12,599 nucleotides of DNA, from the NCBI GenBank assembly GCA_002399265.1, contig DHDG01000047.1, forward strand, positions 4,057 through 16,655, in the 5' to 3' direction. The notes beneath the pieces were generated by a model. That model made no database searches, was not told the DNA's origin, and saw nothing but the letters and a program-made list of their open reading frames with translations. Shown piece by piece: positions 5,625 through 12,599 of the stretch. How positions within the stretch are numbered: the first letter of the stretch is position 1; every line of letters begins with the position of its first letter. The position numbers and the translations under genes were made by a program. This stretch comes from Firmicutes bacterium UBA4882 (GTDB taxonomy: Bacteria > Bacillota > UBA4882).

Positions 5625-6152
5625 ATCAATAACAACAGTAACCTTGAAAGACGCAAATCGATCGGTCAGATTATCCGGGCCTCTGAAGGGCCGATTACCG
5701 GCAGTGAACTTGCTGCACACATGAAGGTAACACGGCAAGTTGTAGTGCAGGATATTGCCCTATTGCGTGAGAGCGGACTGCCCATTATGGCGACACCGGC
5801 AGGCTATGTCTGGTTGGAAAAAGCATCGCCGTCTTTGCCCATGCGCGTGTATACCTGCCAACACACCGAGCTCTCCGAAGCACGGGAAGAACTCTTGATT
5901 ATGGTGAACGCTGGCGGTACCGTGCGCGACATCATCGTGGATCATCCCGTTTATGGAGAAATTACTGGGTCTTTGCTCCTGCGTACCACTGAAGATGTGG
6001 AAACGCTGATTGAGCGGCTGGGACGACCCGGCGTGCAGATGCTCTCCAGCATGACATGTGGTTCACATATGCACACTGTGGAAGCACCCAACGAGCTGAG
6101 CCTCGATCGTATCGAGCAGGCGCTGCAAAAAGCAGGTATTCTAAGCGAATAG
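5625..6152 (+). CDS. niaR: NAD biosynthesis repressor NiaR (YrxA), apparent ATC start
   Basis: 175 residues if begun at the ATC of 5625, close to B. subtilis NiaR (about 180). An N-terminal HTH_11 winged helix covers about residues 8-65, with PITGSELAAHMKVTRQVVVQ as the recognition unit. The C-terminal 3H domain has its metal ligands at the expected spacing: H80 (CQHTE), E88, and H148/H150 (SHMHT), plus HPVYG at 107-111. NiaR represses NAD genes when nicotinate is plentiful. Start problem: an in-frame TGA at 5616-5618 excludes anything upstream, and the first in-frame ATG (5721, residue 33) would remove half of the HTH. AAAGGA at 5610-5615 sits 9 nt before the ATC. So either AUC is used, or a base differs from the true sequence, or a one-base frameshift joins the ATG at 5615. 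Autoregulation through 5543-5572 is likely. Confidence 0.9.
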   Translation: MNNNSNLERRKSIGQIIRASEGPITGSELAAHMKVTRQVVVQDIALLRESGLPIMATPAGYVWLEKASPSLPMRVYTCQHTELSEAREELLIMVNAGGTVRDIIVDHPVYGEITGSLLLRTTEDVETLIERLGRPGVQMLSSMTCGSHMHTVEAPNELSLDRIEQALQKAGILSE

Positions 6153-6204
6153 CGCGAACTCTCGACAACAAATTAGGATGGGACAAGGCACACTGCCAAC
6201 AATA

Positions 6205-6213
6205 TGTTATAAT
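6205..6213 (+). promoter_or_regulatory. Possible extended -10 promoter upstream of nadA
   Basis: TGTTATAAT in the 107-nt gap between niaR and nadA gives a consensus -10 with the TGn extension. No good -35 box lies 17 nt upstream, and no NiaR-type palindrome is near. It could give nadABC some NiaR-independent expression. Otherwise the gap holds only the nadA ribosome site (GGGGGAT near 6244-6250). Confidence 0.35.
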
Positions 6214-6259
6214 ACAAAATGCTACTCTGCAAAATTCTCGATTGGGGGATCTAAAACAG

Positions 6260-7168
6260 ATGCATTCAGCCGACGCTATCAAGCTCTGGAAAGATAAACG
6301 GAACGCAATCATCCTGGCCCATTATTATCAACAGCCGGAAATACAAGACCTCGCCGATTTTGTGGGTGACTCACTGGAACTCGCGAGGACGGCGCGGGAC
6401 ACGCAGGCCGATGTCATTGTATTCTGCGGCGTCAAGTTTATGGCTGAGACCGCCAAGATGCTAAACCCCACCAAAACAGTACTTCTTCCCATAGCGGACG
6501 CTGGTTGTCCGATGGCCGATATGATTTCCGCGGAGGACGTCCTCCGGTTAAGAGCTGCCCATCCACAGGCAGCCGTAATGTGCTACGTCAATTCAAATGC
6601 CGATGTCAAGGCGGTTAGCGATATTTGCTGCACCTCCGCTAACGCACTGCGCATCGCCAAGTCCCTGCCACAGCAGGAAATCATCTTCGTCCCCGATCAA
6701 GGTTTGGGCGGATACATAGCTCGTGCTCTGCCCGAAAAGCGGTTTATCTTAGCCCAGGGCTATTGCCCCACCCATTGGCGAATCACAGCGCAGGAAATCG
6801 ATGCCTTCCGGGCCGCGCATTCGCAGGCGCAGGTGCTAATCCACCCGGAATGCAATTCGGATGTTTTGGCACTGGCAGACTTCGTAGGTAGCACTTCTCA
6901 AATCATTAAAAAAGCACAGCAATCCCCGGCTGAAGAATTTCTGATTGTCACCGAAGCCGGTGTCTTGCACCAGATGAGCAAGCTATGCCCGCAAAAGAGG
7001 TTTTTCAGTCTGGACGGTGACAGAGCATTCTGCCCCGATATGAAAAAAACACAACTTGATGACGTACTGGCCGCTTTAGAGCACCTACAGTACGCCACCA
7101 CTGTTGATGAAGAGCTTGCCCGCAAAGCGCTGCCAGGTTTGGAAAGAATGTTCGCTGCATCTGTATAG
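6260..7168 (+). CDS. nadA: Quinolinate synthase NadA
   Basis: 302 residues, the compact form of the family. NadA condenses iminoaspartate (from NadB) with dihydroxyacetone phosphate to quinolinate and holds an oxygen-sensitive [4Fe-4S] cluster. The three cluster cysteines are at expected places: C83 in ADAGCPMADM, C169 in QGYCPTHW and C258 in DRAFCPDMKK. Substrate-site motifs are also seen: LAHYYQ (19-24), CYVNSNADVKA (108-118) and HPECNSDV (195-202). The ATG at 6260 is chosen because a GGGGGAT ribosome site lies 9 nt upstream and the protein then begins like its relatives; the reading frame extends back to 6056, but that part overlaps niaR. It lies second in the operon, 17 nt before nadB. 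Confidence 0.96.
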   Translation: MHSADAIKLWKDKRNAIILAHYYQQPEIQDLADFVGDSLELARTARDTQADVIVFCGVKFMAETAKMLNPTKTVLLPIADAGCPMADMISAEDVLRLRAAHPQAAVMCYVNSNADVKAVSDICCTSANALRIAKSLPQQEIIFVPDQGLGGYIARALPEKRFILAQGYCPTHWRITAQEIDAFRAAHSQAQVLIHPECNSDVLALADFVGSTSQIIKKAQQSPAEEFLIVTEAGVLHQMSKLCPQKRFFSLDGDRAFCPDMKKTQLDDVLAALEHLQYATTVDEELARKALPGLERMFAASV

Positions 7169-7185
7169 TTTGAAAGGAAAGCATC

Positions 7186-8841
7186 ATGAACAAAGTAATT
7201 TTAGAGGCACGCCAATTTCCTATGCGCCGCATACGCATTGATGCGGTTGTTGTCGGTTGTGGTGCTGCAGGGCTTTACACCGCCCTCAGCCTGGATACCC
7301 GCCTGAACTGCGCGATTTTGTGTAAAACCAATCCGGACATTAGCAATTCCATGTATGCGCAGGGCGGCATCTCAGCAGTAACCCAGCGCAGCGAACCCTT
7401 GCGCGCATCTCATGTCGCTGATACTCTTACGGCAGGCGCGGGGCTTTGCGACAAGGCCGCCGTGCAAGTACTCGTCTCAGAAGCCGCCGACAATATCGAG
7501 CGTCTAATTGCGCTGGGAGTTCCCTTTGACAGAGAAAACGGTGACCTTGCCCGCACGCGCGAAGGCGGCCACTCTGAGCGGCGGGTGCTCCATTGCGGCG
7601 GCGATGCTACAGGTTTGCATTTGACATCGACACTGCTGGAAAGAGCTAAGCAGCGCGCCAATATCCGTTTTTATGATGCAGCGCAACTGACTGATATTCT
7701 GTATGACGCACACGGTGTCACAGGCGTGCTTGCCCTTTGCGAGGATATGCCGACGATTTTTGAAACTCGGCGCGTCATACTTGCCACCGGCGGCATCGGC
7801 CGGGTGTATAACGCCAGCACGAACGCCACCTGCGCCACGGGCGACGGCATGGCGGCAGCCGCACGCGCCGGCCTGCCGCTACAGAATATGGAGTTCGTAC
7901 AGTTTCATCCCACGGCTCTCGTCGGAGCGGATCAAACGGGACGTTCCTTCCTCATTTCGGAGGCGATCCGGGGTGAAGGTGGCAAACTGATTAATAATCA
8001 GGGCGAATATTTCATGCAGGACGTGCATCCCATGGCGGATCTGGCCCCGCGTGATATCGTGGCGCGCGCCATTCTACGCGAAATGCGGCGCACCGGTGAA
8101 AGCAAGGTATATCTGCGCCTCCCTGATAAGCCGCGTGCCTATTTGGAGAAGCGCTTCCCCACGATCTATGCCGAATGCACGCGCCAGGGCTACGATATTC
8201 CCGCCGAACCGATCCCGGTGCATCCTGTCCAACATTACATGATGGGCGGCATCCAAACCGGTCTGTTTGGGGAGACGGCACTGCCCGGGCTTTACGCTTG
8301 CGGCGAGACTGCTTGTACCGGCGTACATGGTGCCAATCGTCTCGGAAGTAACTCCTTACTGGAGTGCATTGTCTTTGGCAACCGCGCCGCGCAGCACTGT
8401 GCGGATCTAATGCTACCCGCTGCGCAGGCGCAATATGAGGCAGCGGCGGCGACTGTGCCTGAAGCGCCTGCGACGAGGGCTGTGCCTGCGGCACCACCGC
8501 TACTGGATTACGTTCAAACCGGTGAGGCCATCCGCGGAATCATGAGTACTTATTGTGGCGCTTCCCGCGATGCCGAAGGGCTGAGCCGCGCCATCGCCAG
8601 CTTAAAAGAATTCGAGGAAACACTGCTGGCCGCACCCATCAGAACAACCGCGGCTGTGGAGACTTTAAATATTGCACAGATTGCTTTGGCGGTGGCGACA
8701 GCCGCCTATGCGCGCAAAGATAGTGTCGGTGCACATTACCGCAGCGACGGCGCTCCCCCGCATCACCCCGGTAATGGCGACGACACACTCTGCCACAGCA
8801 TCCATGGTGCTGGCGACCACGATGGCCACAGCGAGTTTTGA
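7186..8841 (+). CDS. nadB: L-aspartate oxidase NadB
   Basis: 551 residues (typical about 510-540). This FAD enzyme oxidises L-aspartate to iminoaspartate for NadA, with oxygen or fumarate as acceptor. Motifs: FAD-binding VVVGCGAAGLYTAL at 21-34, SMYAQGGISAV at 55-65, EGGHSERRVLHCGGDATG at 126-143, QFHPTAL at 239-245, SEAIRGEGG at 258-266, APRDIVARA at 287-295 (catalytic Arg), YMMGGIQTG at 351-359, and GETACTGVHGANRLGSNSLL at 373-392. The ATG at 7186 has GAAAGGAAA upstream. Oddities: an Ala/Pro-rich insert at about 412-436, and a C-terminus that leaves the usual pattern after HYRSD (517-521) to end in a His/Asp-rich tail with six His. It lies 12 nt before nadC. Confidence 0.96.
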   Translation: MNKVILEARQFPMRRIRIDAVVVGCGAAGLYTALSLDTRLNCAILCKTNPDISNSMYAQGGISAVTQRSEPLRASHVADTLTAGAGLCDKAAVQVLVSEAADNIERLIALGVPFDRENGDLARTREGGHSERRVLHCGGDATGLHLTSTLLERAKQRANIRFYDAAQLTDILYDAHGVTGVLALCEDMPTIFETRRVILATGGIGRVYNASTNATCATGDGMAAAARAGLPLQNMEFVQFHPTALVGADQTGRSFLISEAIRGEGGKLINNQGEYFMQDVHPMADLAPRDIVARAILREMRRTGESKVYLRLPDKPRAYLEKRFPTIYAECTRQGYDIPAEPIPVHPVQHYMMGGIQTGLFGETALPGLYACGETACTGVHGANRLGSNSLLECIVFGNRAAQHCADLMLPAAQAQYEAAAATVPEAPATRAVPAAPPLLDYVQTGEAIRGIMSTYCGASRDAEGLSRAIASLKEFEETLLAAPIRTTAAVETLNIAQIALAVATAAYARKDSVGAHYRSDGAPPHHPGNGDDTLCHSIHGAGDHDGHSEF

Positions 8842-8853
8842 GGAGGAATAAAC

Positions 8854-9690
8854 TTGAACCTGCAAATTCCGGGTACAGATAACTTATTGCGCGCGGCACT
8901 TGCCGAAGATATCGGCATGGGTGATGTGACCACCCTCTCTACGGTGCCGGAAGACGCCATCAGCAGCGGCCGCTTTATCGCCAAGGAGAGTTGCATCGTC
9001 TGCGGTCTGGCAATATTAACGCGCGTTTTTGAGCTGATTGACTCGCGCATTGTCATCAAAGCCCATGTCGGTGAAGGGGCCCTGGTGCAAAAAGGGGATA
9101 TTATCGCTACCATCAGTGGACCAGCGCGCGGCATATTAACCGGCGAACGCACGGCCCTCAACCTATTGCAGCGTCTGTCCGGTATCGCCACCAAAACACA
9201 CGACGCCGTAGCGCAGGTGGAAGGTACGGGCGCGCACATTGTCGACACCCGCAAAACCACTCCCGGCATGCGGGGACTTGAGAAATATGCCGTAAGGACT
9301 GGCGGAGGCCTCAACCATCGCATTGGCCTGTTTGATGGCGTGCTGATTAAAGATAATCACATCCGCGCCGCCGGGAGCATCACTGCCGCCGTGGGACAGG
9401 CGCGTGCCAACGTGCACCATCTGCTAAAGATTGAGGTGGAAGTGGAAGATTTCACGCAGCTTCAAGAAGCACTTGCTTGCGGAGCTGATGTCATTATGCT
9501 GGATAACATGAGCTTGTCAGATATGAAGGAAGCGGTGCGCATCATCAATGGCCGCGCACTCACCGAGGCCTCTGGCAATATGGGCGAACGGGATCTGCGC
9601 CAGGTAGCTGAAACTGGTGTGAACTTTATCTCCATCGGGGCGCTCACCCATTCCGCCCGCGCGATGGATATCAGCCTGCGCCTGGCGTAA
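8854..9690 (+). CDS. nadC: Nicotinate-nucleotide pyrophosphorylase (carboxylating), quinolinate phosphoribosyltransferase NadC
   Basis: 278 residues, normal length. NadC joins quinolinate and PRPP and releases CO2 to give nicotinate mononucleotide, the last step of the aspartate branch. Motifs: AEDIGMGDVTT (17-27), ERTALNLLQRLSGIAT (98-113), the substrate-binding DTRKTTPGMRGLEKYAVRTG (131-150), NHRIGLFDGVLIKDNH (154-169), KIEVEVE (192-198), IMLDNMS (214-220), EASGNM (238-243) and ISIGALTHSA (259-268). The start codon is TTG at 8854, supported by AGGAGG at 8841-8846 with 7-nt spacing; that site overlaps the nadB stop codon, so translation of the pair is probably coupled. It is the last gene of the operon, and its stop is only 11 nt from the stop of the convergent yabE-like gene. 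No terminator hairpin is visible between them. Confidence 0.96.
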   Translation: MNLQIPGTDNLLRAALAEDIGMGDVTTLSTVPEDAISSGRFIAKESCIVCGLAILTRVFELIDSRIVIKAHVGEGALVQKGDIIATISGPARGILTGERTALNLLQRLSGIATKTHDAVAQVEGTGAHIVDTRKTTPGMRGLEKYAVRTGGGLNHRIGLFDGVLIKDNHIRAAGSITAAVGQARANVHHLLKIEVEVEDFTQLQEALACGADVIMLDNMSLSDMKEAVRIINGRALTEASGNMGERDLRQVAETGVNFISIGALTHSARAMDISLRLA

Positions 9691-9710
9691 TTAATTGACA
9701 ATTAATTGAC
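9689..9710. repeat. 11-bp tandem duplication at the convergent stop codons
   Basis: AATTAATTGAC occurs twice in a row (9689-9699 and 9700-9710). It spans the last two bases of the nadC TAA, the gap, and the stop codon of the yabE-like gene on the other strand. Each unit contains parts of the small palindrome CAATTAATTG. The repeat is exact; function, if any, is unknown. Confidence 0.7.
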
Positions 9711-10787
9711 GACCAAAATGTAAACCTGGATTTTCCTTCTGCCAAAATTCAATGCTTCTTGATGAGTCTCGAAGCATAAATCAATTCTGTTGCCCTTAAT
9801 GGCGGATCCGATATCAGCCGCAACCGCCGGACCATAGCCTTCAATATAGAACTGCGTCCCTAGCGGGATGACTTTCGGATCAACCGCTACCACACCATAA
9901 CCGGCTTTCTTGCCTGATTTTGTTATGCCGTTCGCTTTGGGACCACAGCAAATCTTACAGGGACAATAGGCACTCGCCGACATGGTAGCCACTTGGCTGT
10001 AGCGGAAGGTGCCACGCGAGGTCGTCAGCGTATAAACCGGCGGCTTGGTGCCAATCTTGACAACTCTTTGCCGCGGCTGTTCCATAATGCGCTCCGCGAT
10101 TACTTCTTTGGTCTTCAGCTTCCCGTCTTCAAAAACTTGTCGGACCGTCTGCTCTTTAACTCCGGCCTTGCCTGGCTCTAACACTTGGACCTTACCCCGC
10201 TCCAACTCAGGGTCAGGGCGTTCTTCCACCGGCGGACTGACCGCCACTTGTGCTGTTACTTCCTTTATTTCCACTCGAACAACACGAATCGGCGTACCAG
10301 CTGGCACCGGTTGGTCGTTATCCGGCAACACGCGGTCATATTCACCGATGGTAATGCCCGCCTTTGCCAGAATAGTACGAGCCGTTCCGGGAACAGTCTG
10401 GATTGTCTGGGTGGTGCCATCGGCCGCGATTGTCATTTCCACTGCGCGCAAAACCTGCAATACACTGCCATCACGCAGCTTAATATTGGCGTTGGAATCA
10501 GAGTCAGCAGCCGGGATGGTTTCATCAAAAGGCACCAAGGTTACCCCGGCGGCCGCCAAAGCCTTCGGGACGCTGCCGCCCCAATAGCGCACTTCTGTGA
10601 CAACCCCATCGGCCACCACAGTCACATCCACCAGGCCCAACAGATAAACCGAACAGCCGATCACCAGCATCAGCAATCCCGCCGCGCTGACCGCCGCCTT
10701 CTTATTTTTCTTGATAAACGCCACCAGATTCTGTAGAGGGGCTTCGACTCTGATCTGCCGGAGTAAATGTAAATGCTCCAGTCGCAT
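9702..10787 (-). CDS. yabE: YabE-like cell-wall protein with DUF348, G5 and 3D domains
   Basis: 361 residues. A basic cytoplasmic start (to about residue 30) precedes one membrane segment at about 32-52. Two DUF348 ubiquitin-like repeats follow (about 54-97 and 113-160), then a G5 domain (about 170-245; KEQTVRQVFEDGK and IGTKPP are typical) and a C-terminal 3D domain (about 265-361). The 3D domain has the three acidic positions D303 (VAVDPKVIPLG), D325 (AADIGSAIKGN) and D336 (NRIDL), expected of a Sps/MltA-like peptidoglycan lytic enzyme. This is the Rpf/YabE group that remodels the wall, often in spores or growth resumption. A cysteine cluster, CPCKICCG at 275-282, lies in the 3D domain. The ATG at 10787 has GGGAGG upstream. 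It lies 23 nt after the radical SAM gene in a run from metG. Confidence 0.9.
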   Translation of the reverse strand: MRLEHLHLLRQIRVEAPLQNLVAFIKKNKKAAVSAAGLLMLVIGCSVYLLGLVDVTVVADGVVTEVRYWGGSVPKALAAAGVTLVPFDETIPAADSDSNANIKLRDGSVLQVLRAVEMTIAADGTTQTIQTVPGTARTILAKAGITIGEYDRVLPDNDQPVPAGTPIRVVRVEIKEVTAQVAVSPPVEERPDPELERGKVQVLEPGKAGVKEQTVRQVFEDGKLKTKEVIAERIMEQPRQRVVKIGTKPPVYTLTTSRGTFRYSQVATMSASAYCPCKICCGPKANGITKSGKKAGYGVVAVDPKVIPLGTQFYIEGYGPAVAADIGSAIKGNRIDLCFETHQEALNFGRRKIQVYILVVN

Positions 10788-10810
10788 ATCATAGCGCCTC
10801 CCTGTCCTGT

Positions 10811-11431
10811 CTAGTCTTGCGCCGCCGCTTTACTGCATGCCGACGGCGGTGCCTCATAACGCCTAATTCTAAATGATACACCCATGCCGTCGGCAATATT
10901 CCGGCAAGCTTCCAGATTAACTCCCGGATAGTCGACGACCGTTAAAATAACCTTTGGAACATAGTCTTTCGCCCGATTGGTAAAATCAAGCATTGCCCGA
11001 AATGCATCCTCGCCCCATTTAGAACGGCAGAGTTTATCGTATTCCGCTGCATTATGCGCGTTCAGACTGATGGAAACCGCATCCAGCAAACCAGCCAAAT
11101 CCGGCCAGACATCCCGGCCGTGAATTAGATCCGCCAGCCCGCTTGTATCAAGACGAATCGGGATTCCAAAAGGCCGGAGCGCCTTGGCTACAGCGACAAT
11201 CGCGTCCAAGCGCGTAATCGGTTCACCATACCCGCAAAATACAATCTCTTCGTACCCGGTCGGATCCCCGACTGATTGTAGTATTTGGTCCACATCCGGT
11301 TCAGTTTTCAGCCATAGCTGCGTGTCTCCGATCCCCTCGCCGTTCTGCCGGATACAAAACACGCAATCATTGGGGCAGCGGTTCGTGATGTTCAAATACA
11401 AATTCTTTCCGATGCTGTAAGCAATGGTCAT
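10811..11431 (-). CDS. TatD-linked small radical SAM protein
   Basis: 206 residues. The radical SAM cluster motif C-x3-C-x2-C is at C19, C23 and C26 (RCPNDCVFC). It is followed by the glycine-rich CGYGEPITRLD (about 66-76, a GGEP-like SAM contact), LDTSGLA (about 94-100) and SISLNAHNAAEY (about 120-131, conserved in radical SAM TIM barrels). It matches the family described as the TatD-associated radical SAM protein, named for sitting beside tatD, as here (40 nt downstream). The substrate and reaction are not known. It is shorter than a full radical SAM barrel and shows no extra iron-sulfur domain. The ATG at 11431 has GGGAGG 8 nt upstream. It is probably co-transcribed with metG, tatD and the yabE-like gene. 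Confidence 0.88.
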   Translation of the reverse strand: MTIAYSIGKNLYLNITNRCPNDCVFCIRQNGEGIGDTQLWLKTEPDVDQILQSVGDPTGYEEIVFCGYGEPITRLDAIVAVAKALRPFGIPIRLDTSGLADLIHGRDVWPDLAGLLDAVSISLNAHNAAEYDKLCRSKWGEDAFRAMLDFTNRAKDYVPKVILTVVDYPGVNLEACRNIADGMGVSFRIRRYEAPPSACSKAAAQD

Positions 11432-11471
11432 TCCTGAACCTCCCGTGCGTTCTGCGTTTTCTGATATGCTG

Positions 11472-12239
11472 CTATATTATTGAGAATAGGTCCCGCGCGT
11501 TATTCGCCGTTAGTGACGCGATTTCCTCCAGATCCACTTTTTTCAATTCGGCCAAAACAGCCGCGACTTCCCTCACATACGCCGGCTCATTGCGCTTTCC
11601 ACGGTAGGGGACCGGGGTTAAATATGGGCAATCCGTTTCGATTAGAATTCGGTCTGAGGGTACCTTGCCAGCCACTTCTCTCAGTTTGGCGGCGTTGGCG
11701 AATGTTAGAGGCCCGTCGAATCCTAGATGTAAGCCGAGATCAAGCACGGCACAGGCTGTTTCCCAGCTTCCCGAAAAACAGTGCATCACGCCCCGCAGCC
11801 TGCCGGTAAATTGCTGCAGCAGATTTAAGGTGTCCTGGGTAGCTTCGCGCATATGGATAATCACCGGTTTATCCGTCGCCACCGCCAGTTTCAGCTGCTG
11901 CTCAAAGACTGTGCGCTGCACCTCACGCGGGGACAAATCATAATGGTAATCCAAGCCGATCTCGCCGACTGCCAGGACTTCCGGCTGCGCCAGATAACCC
12001 TCCAGCTCGCTGTAATCATTCTCTGTGGCGCTTTTGGCATCATGCGGATGAATACCAACCGCCGCATAGATAATCCCGGGATAGCCTTTGGCAAGCCGCA
12101 GGCTCTCCCGGGTAGATTTCATATCCGCGCCGACATTGATCATGGTCGTCACGTCGGCGTCCAGCGCCCGCTGGATCACTTGCTCCCGATCTTCGGCAAA
12201 CCGGACATCATCCAGATGGACATGTGAGTCGAGAAACAT
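11472..12239 (-). CDS. tatD: TatD family metal-dependent hydrolase (putative DNase)
   Basis: 255 residues, standard length. An amidohydrolase-type TIM barrel with its metal ligands in place: H6 and H8 (DSHVHLDD), E93 (VGEIGLDYHYD), H129 (IIHMRE), H153 (MHCFSG) and D203 (IETDCPYLTP, followed by YRGKRNEP, the family signature). Relatives are Mg-dependent 3'-5' exonucleases linked to DNA repair; YabD/YcfH-type proteins beside metG form the same subgroup. The ATG at 12239 has GGAGGGAG upstream at short spacing. It follows metG by 13 nt, the order also found in B. subtilis (metS-yabD), so the two are surely one transcription unit. Confidence 0.95.
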   Translation of the reverse strand: MFLDSHVHLDDVRFAEDREQVIQRALDADVTTMINVGADMKSTRESLRLAKGYPGIIYAAVGIHPHDAKSATENDYSELEGYLAQPEVLAVGEIGLDYHYDLSPREVQRTVFEQQLKLAVATDKPVIIHMREATQDTLNLLQQFTGRLRGVMHCFSGSWETACAVLDLGLHLGFDGPLTFANAAKLREVAGKVPSDRILIETDCPYLTPVPYRGKRNEPAYVREVAAVLAELKKVDLEEIASLTANNARDLFSII

Positions 12240-12252
12240 ACCGCTCCCTCCG

Positions 12253-12599
12253 TTACCTCACCTTACTGCCGCTGGGCAGTTCCTTTTCCGGCGTCACCAG
12301 CGCCAACAACCCGTCGTCTTCAGTGGATGCCGCCAGCAACATCCCTTCCGACAAGTGTCCGCGCAATTTGGCCGGCTTAAGGTTGGCAACAATGACAACT
12401 GATTTCCCGACCAGGTCTTCCGGACTGTAGTGACGGGCAATACCGGCCACGATCGAGCGTTGCTCACCGGCGGTTTCTACCTGTAGATGCAACAGTTTAT
12501 CTGCTCCTTCCACCTTGACGGCGGAAAGGATCTTCGCCACCCGCAGATCAAGTTTGGCGAAGTCATCGATCGTGACGAGCGGCTTGGTGGCGGTGGCGG
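12253..12599 (-). CDS. metG: Methionyl-tRNA synthetase, C-terminal tRNA-binding domain (cut by right window edge)
   Basis: The last 114 codons of a longer gene that enters from the right edge. The visible part is the EMAP-II/Trbp111-like OB-fold domain found at the C-terminus of many bacterial MetRS: TIDDFAKLDLRVAKI, VEGADKLLHLQVETAGEQRS, VAGIARHYSPEDLVGKSVVI, VANLKPAKLRGHLSEGML, and the end TPEKELPSGSKVR. This domain dimerises the enzyme and helps bind tRNA. A free-standing Trbp111 is possible in principle, but the preceding linker (ATKPLVTIDDF) and the tatD neighbour point to metG. The catalytic part is outside the window. A GTG at 12540 is internal and not a start. Confidence 0.92.
   Translation of the reverse strand, partial: ATATKPLVTIDDFAKLDLRVAKILSAVKVEGADKLLHLQVETAGEQRSIVAGIARHYSPEDLVGKSVVIVANLKPAKLRGHLSEGMLLAASTEDDGLLALVTPEKELPSGSKVR

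Noticed and set aside
5594..5632. Short open frame from ATG 5594 as niaR start or leader peptide
   Set aside because: The ATG lies within the -10 box, so it should not be transcribed; the frame stops at 5632 and is out of register with niaR.
6056..6259. N-terminal extension of nadA to 6056
   Set aside because: It overlaps the end of niaR and does not resemble NadA; the ATG at 6260 has a ribosome site and gives a normal start.
8012..8497. 161-residue minus-strand open frame
   Set aside because: Antisense shadow of nadB, rich in Arg/Pro/Ser as expected from GC-rich complement.
8763..9323. 186-residue open frame on the minus strand
   Set aside because: It is antisense to nadB/nadC, which carry full family motifs; no ribosome site or recognisable domain.
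10045..10736. Two overlapping plus-strand open frames of about 180 residues
   Set aside because: Both are antisense to the yabE-like gene, whose domains are clear on the minus strand.

Overview
The window looks like a chromosomal piece of an endospore-forming, probably anaerobic Firmicute of roughly 50-55% GC (a Negativicutes or Peptococcaceae-type genome would fit; the sequence alone does not settle the genus). Reasons: the start of the sporulation protease gene yabG, the conserved metG-tatD-yabE-rsmA-yabG neighbourhood known from Bacillus and Clostridia, strong AGGAGG-type ribosome sites, and de novo NAD genes headed by the Firmicute regulator NiaR.

Layout. Both ends carry minus-strand housekeeping genes. 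On the left are yabG (5' part only, running off the left edge), a YkuK/DUF458 RNase H-like gene and rsmA. On the right are the 3' end of metG, tatD, a small TatD-linked radical SAM gene, and a YabE-like cell-wall protein with DUF348, G5 and 3D domains. Between rsmA and yabE, where B. subtilis has rnmV (RNase M5), lies about 7.9 kb of plus-strand genes and no rnmV.

The plus-strand block has two parts. (1) 1913-5535: an ArsR-like winged-helix regulator and two closely related MFS exporters, flanked by two copies of the same palindromic repeat. The four 29-bp arms are identical and the loops are related and in the same orientation. The regulator has a TTGACA-17-TATATT promoter with a 22-bp palindrome over its -10 box. 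The second transporter has its own TTGACT-17-TATATT promoter. (2) 5543-9690: niaR-nadA-nadB-nadC, the regulator and three enzymes that take L-aspartate to nicotinate mononucleotide. Its promoter (TTGACT-17-TATAAT) is overlapped by a 30-bp near-perfect palindrome that is very probably the NiaR operator, giving autoregulated feedback by nicotinate.

Most notable points: niaR has no ATG, GTG or TTG start for its full-length form, only a well-placed ATC; the regulator-exporter cassette is bracketed by identical hairpin repeats; the exporters diverge mainly in their C-terminal halves while keeping long identical DNA tracts; a long imperfect inverted repeat buries the yabG ribosome site and start codon; and rsmA carries a hexamer-like low-complexity insert. 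I found no clearly new multi-gene system. No tRNA, rRNA or CRISPR array is visible.
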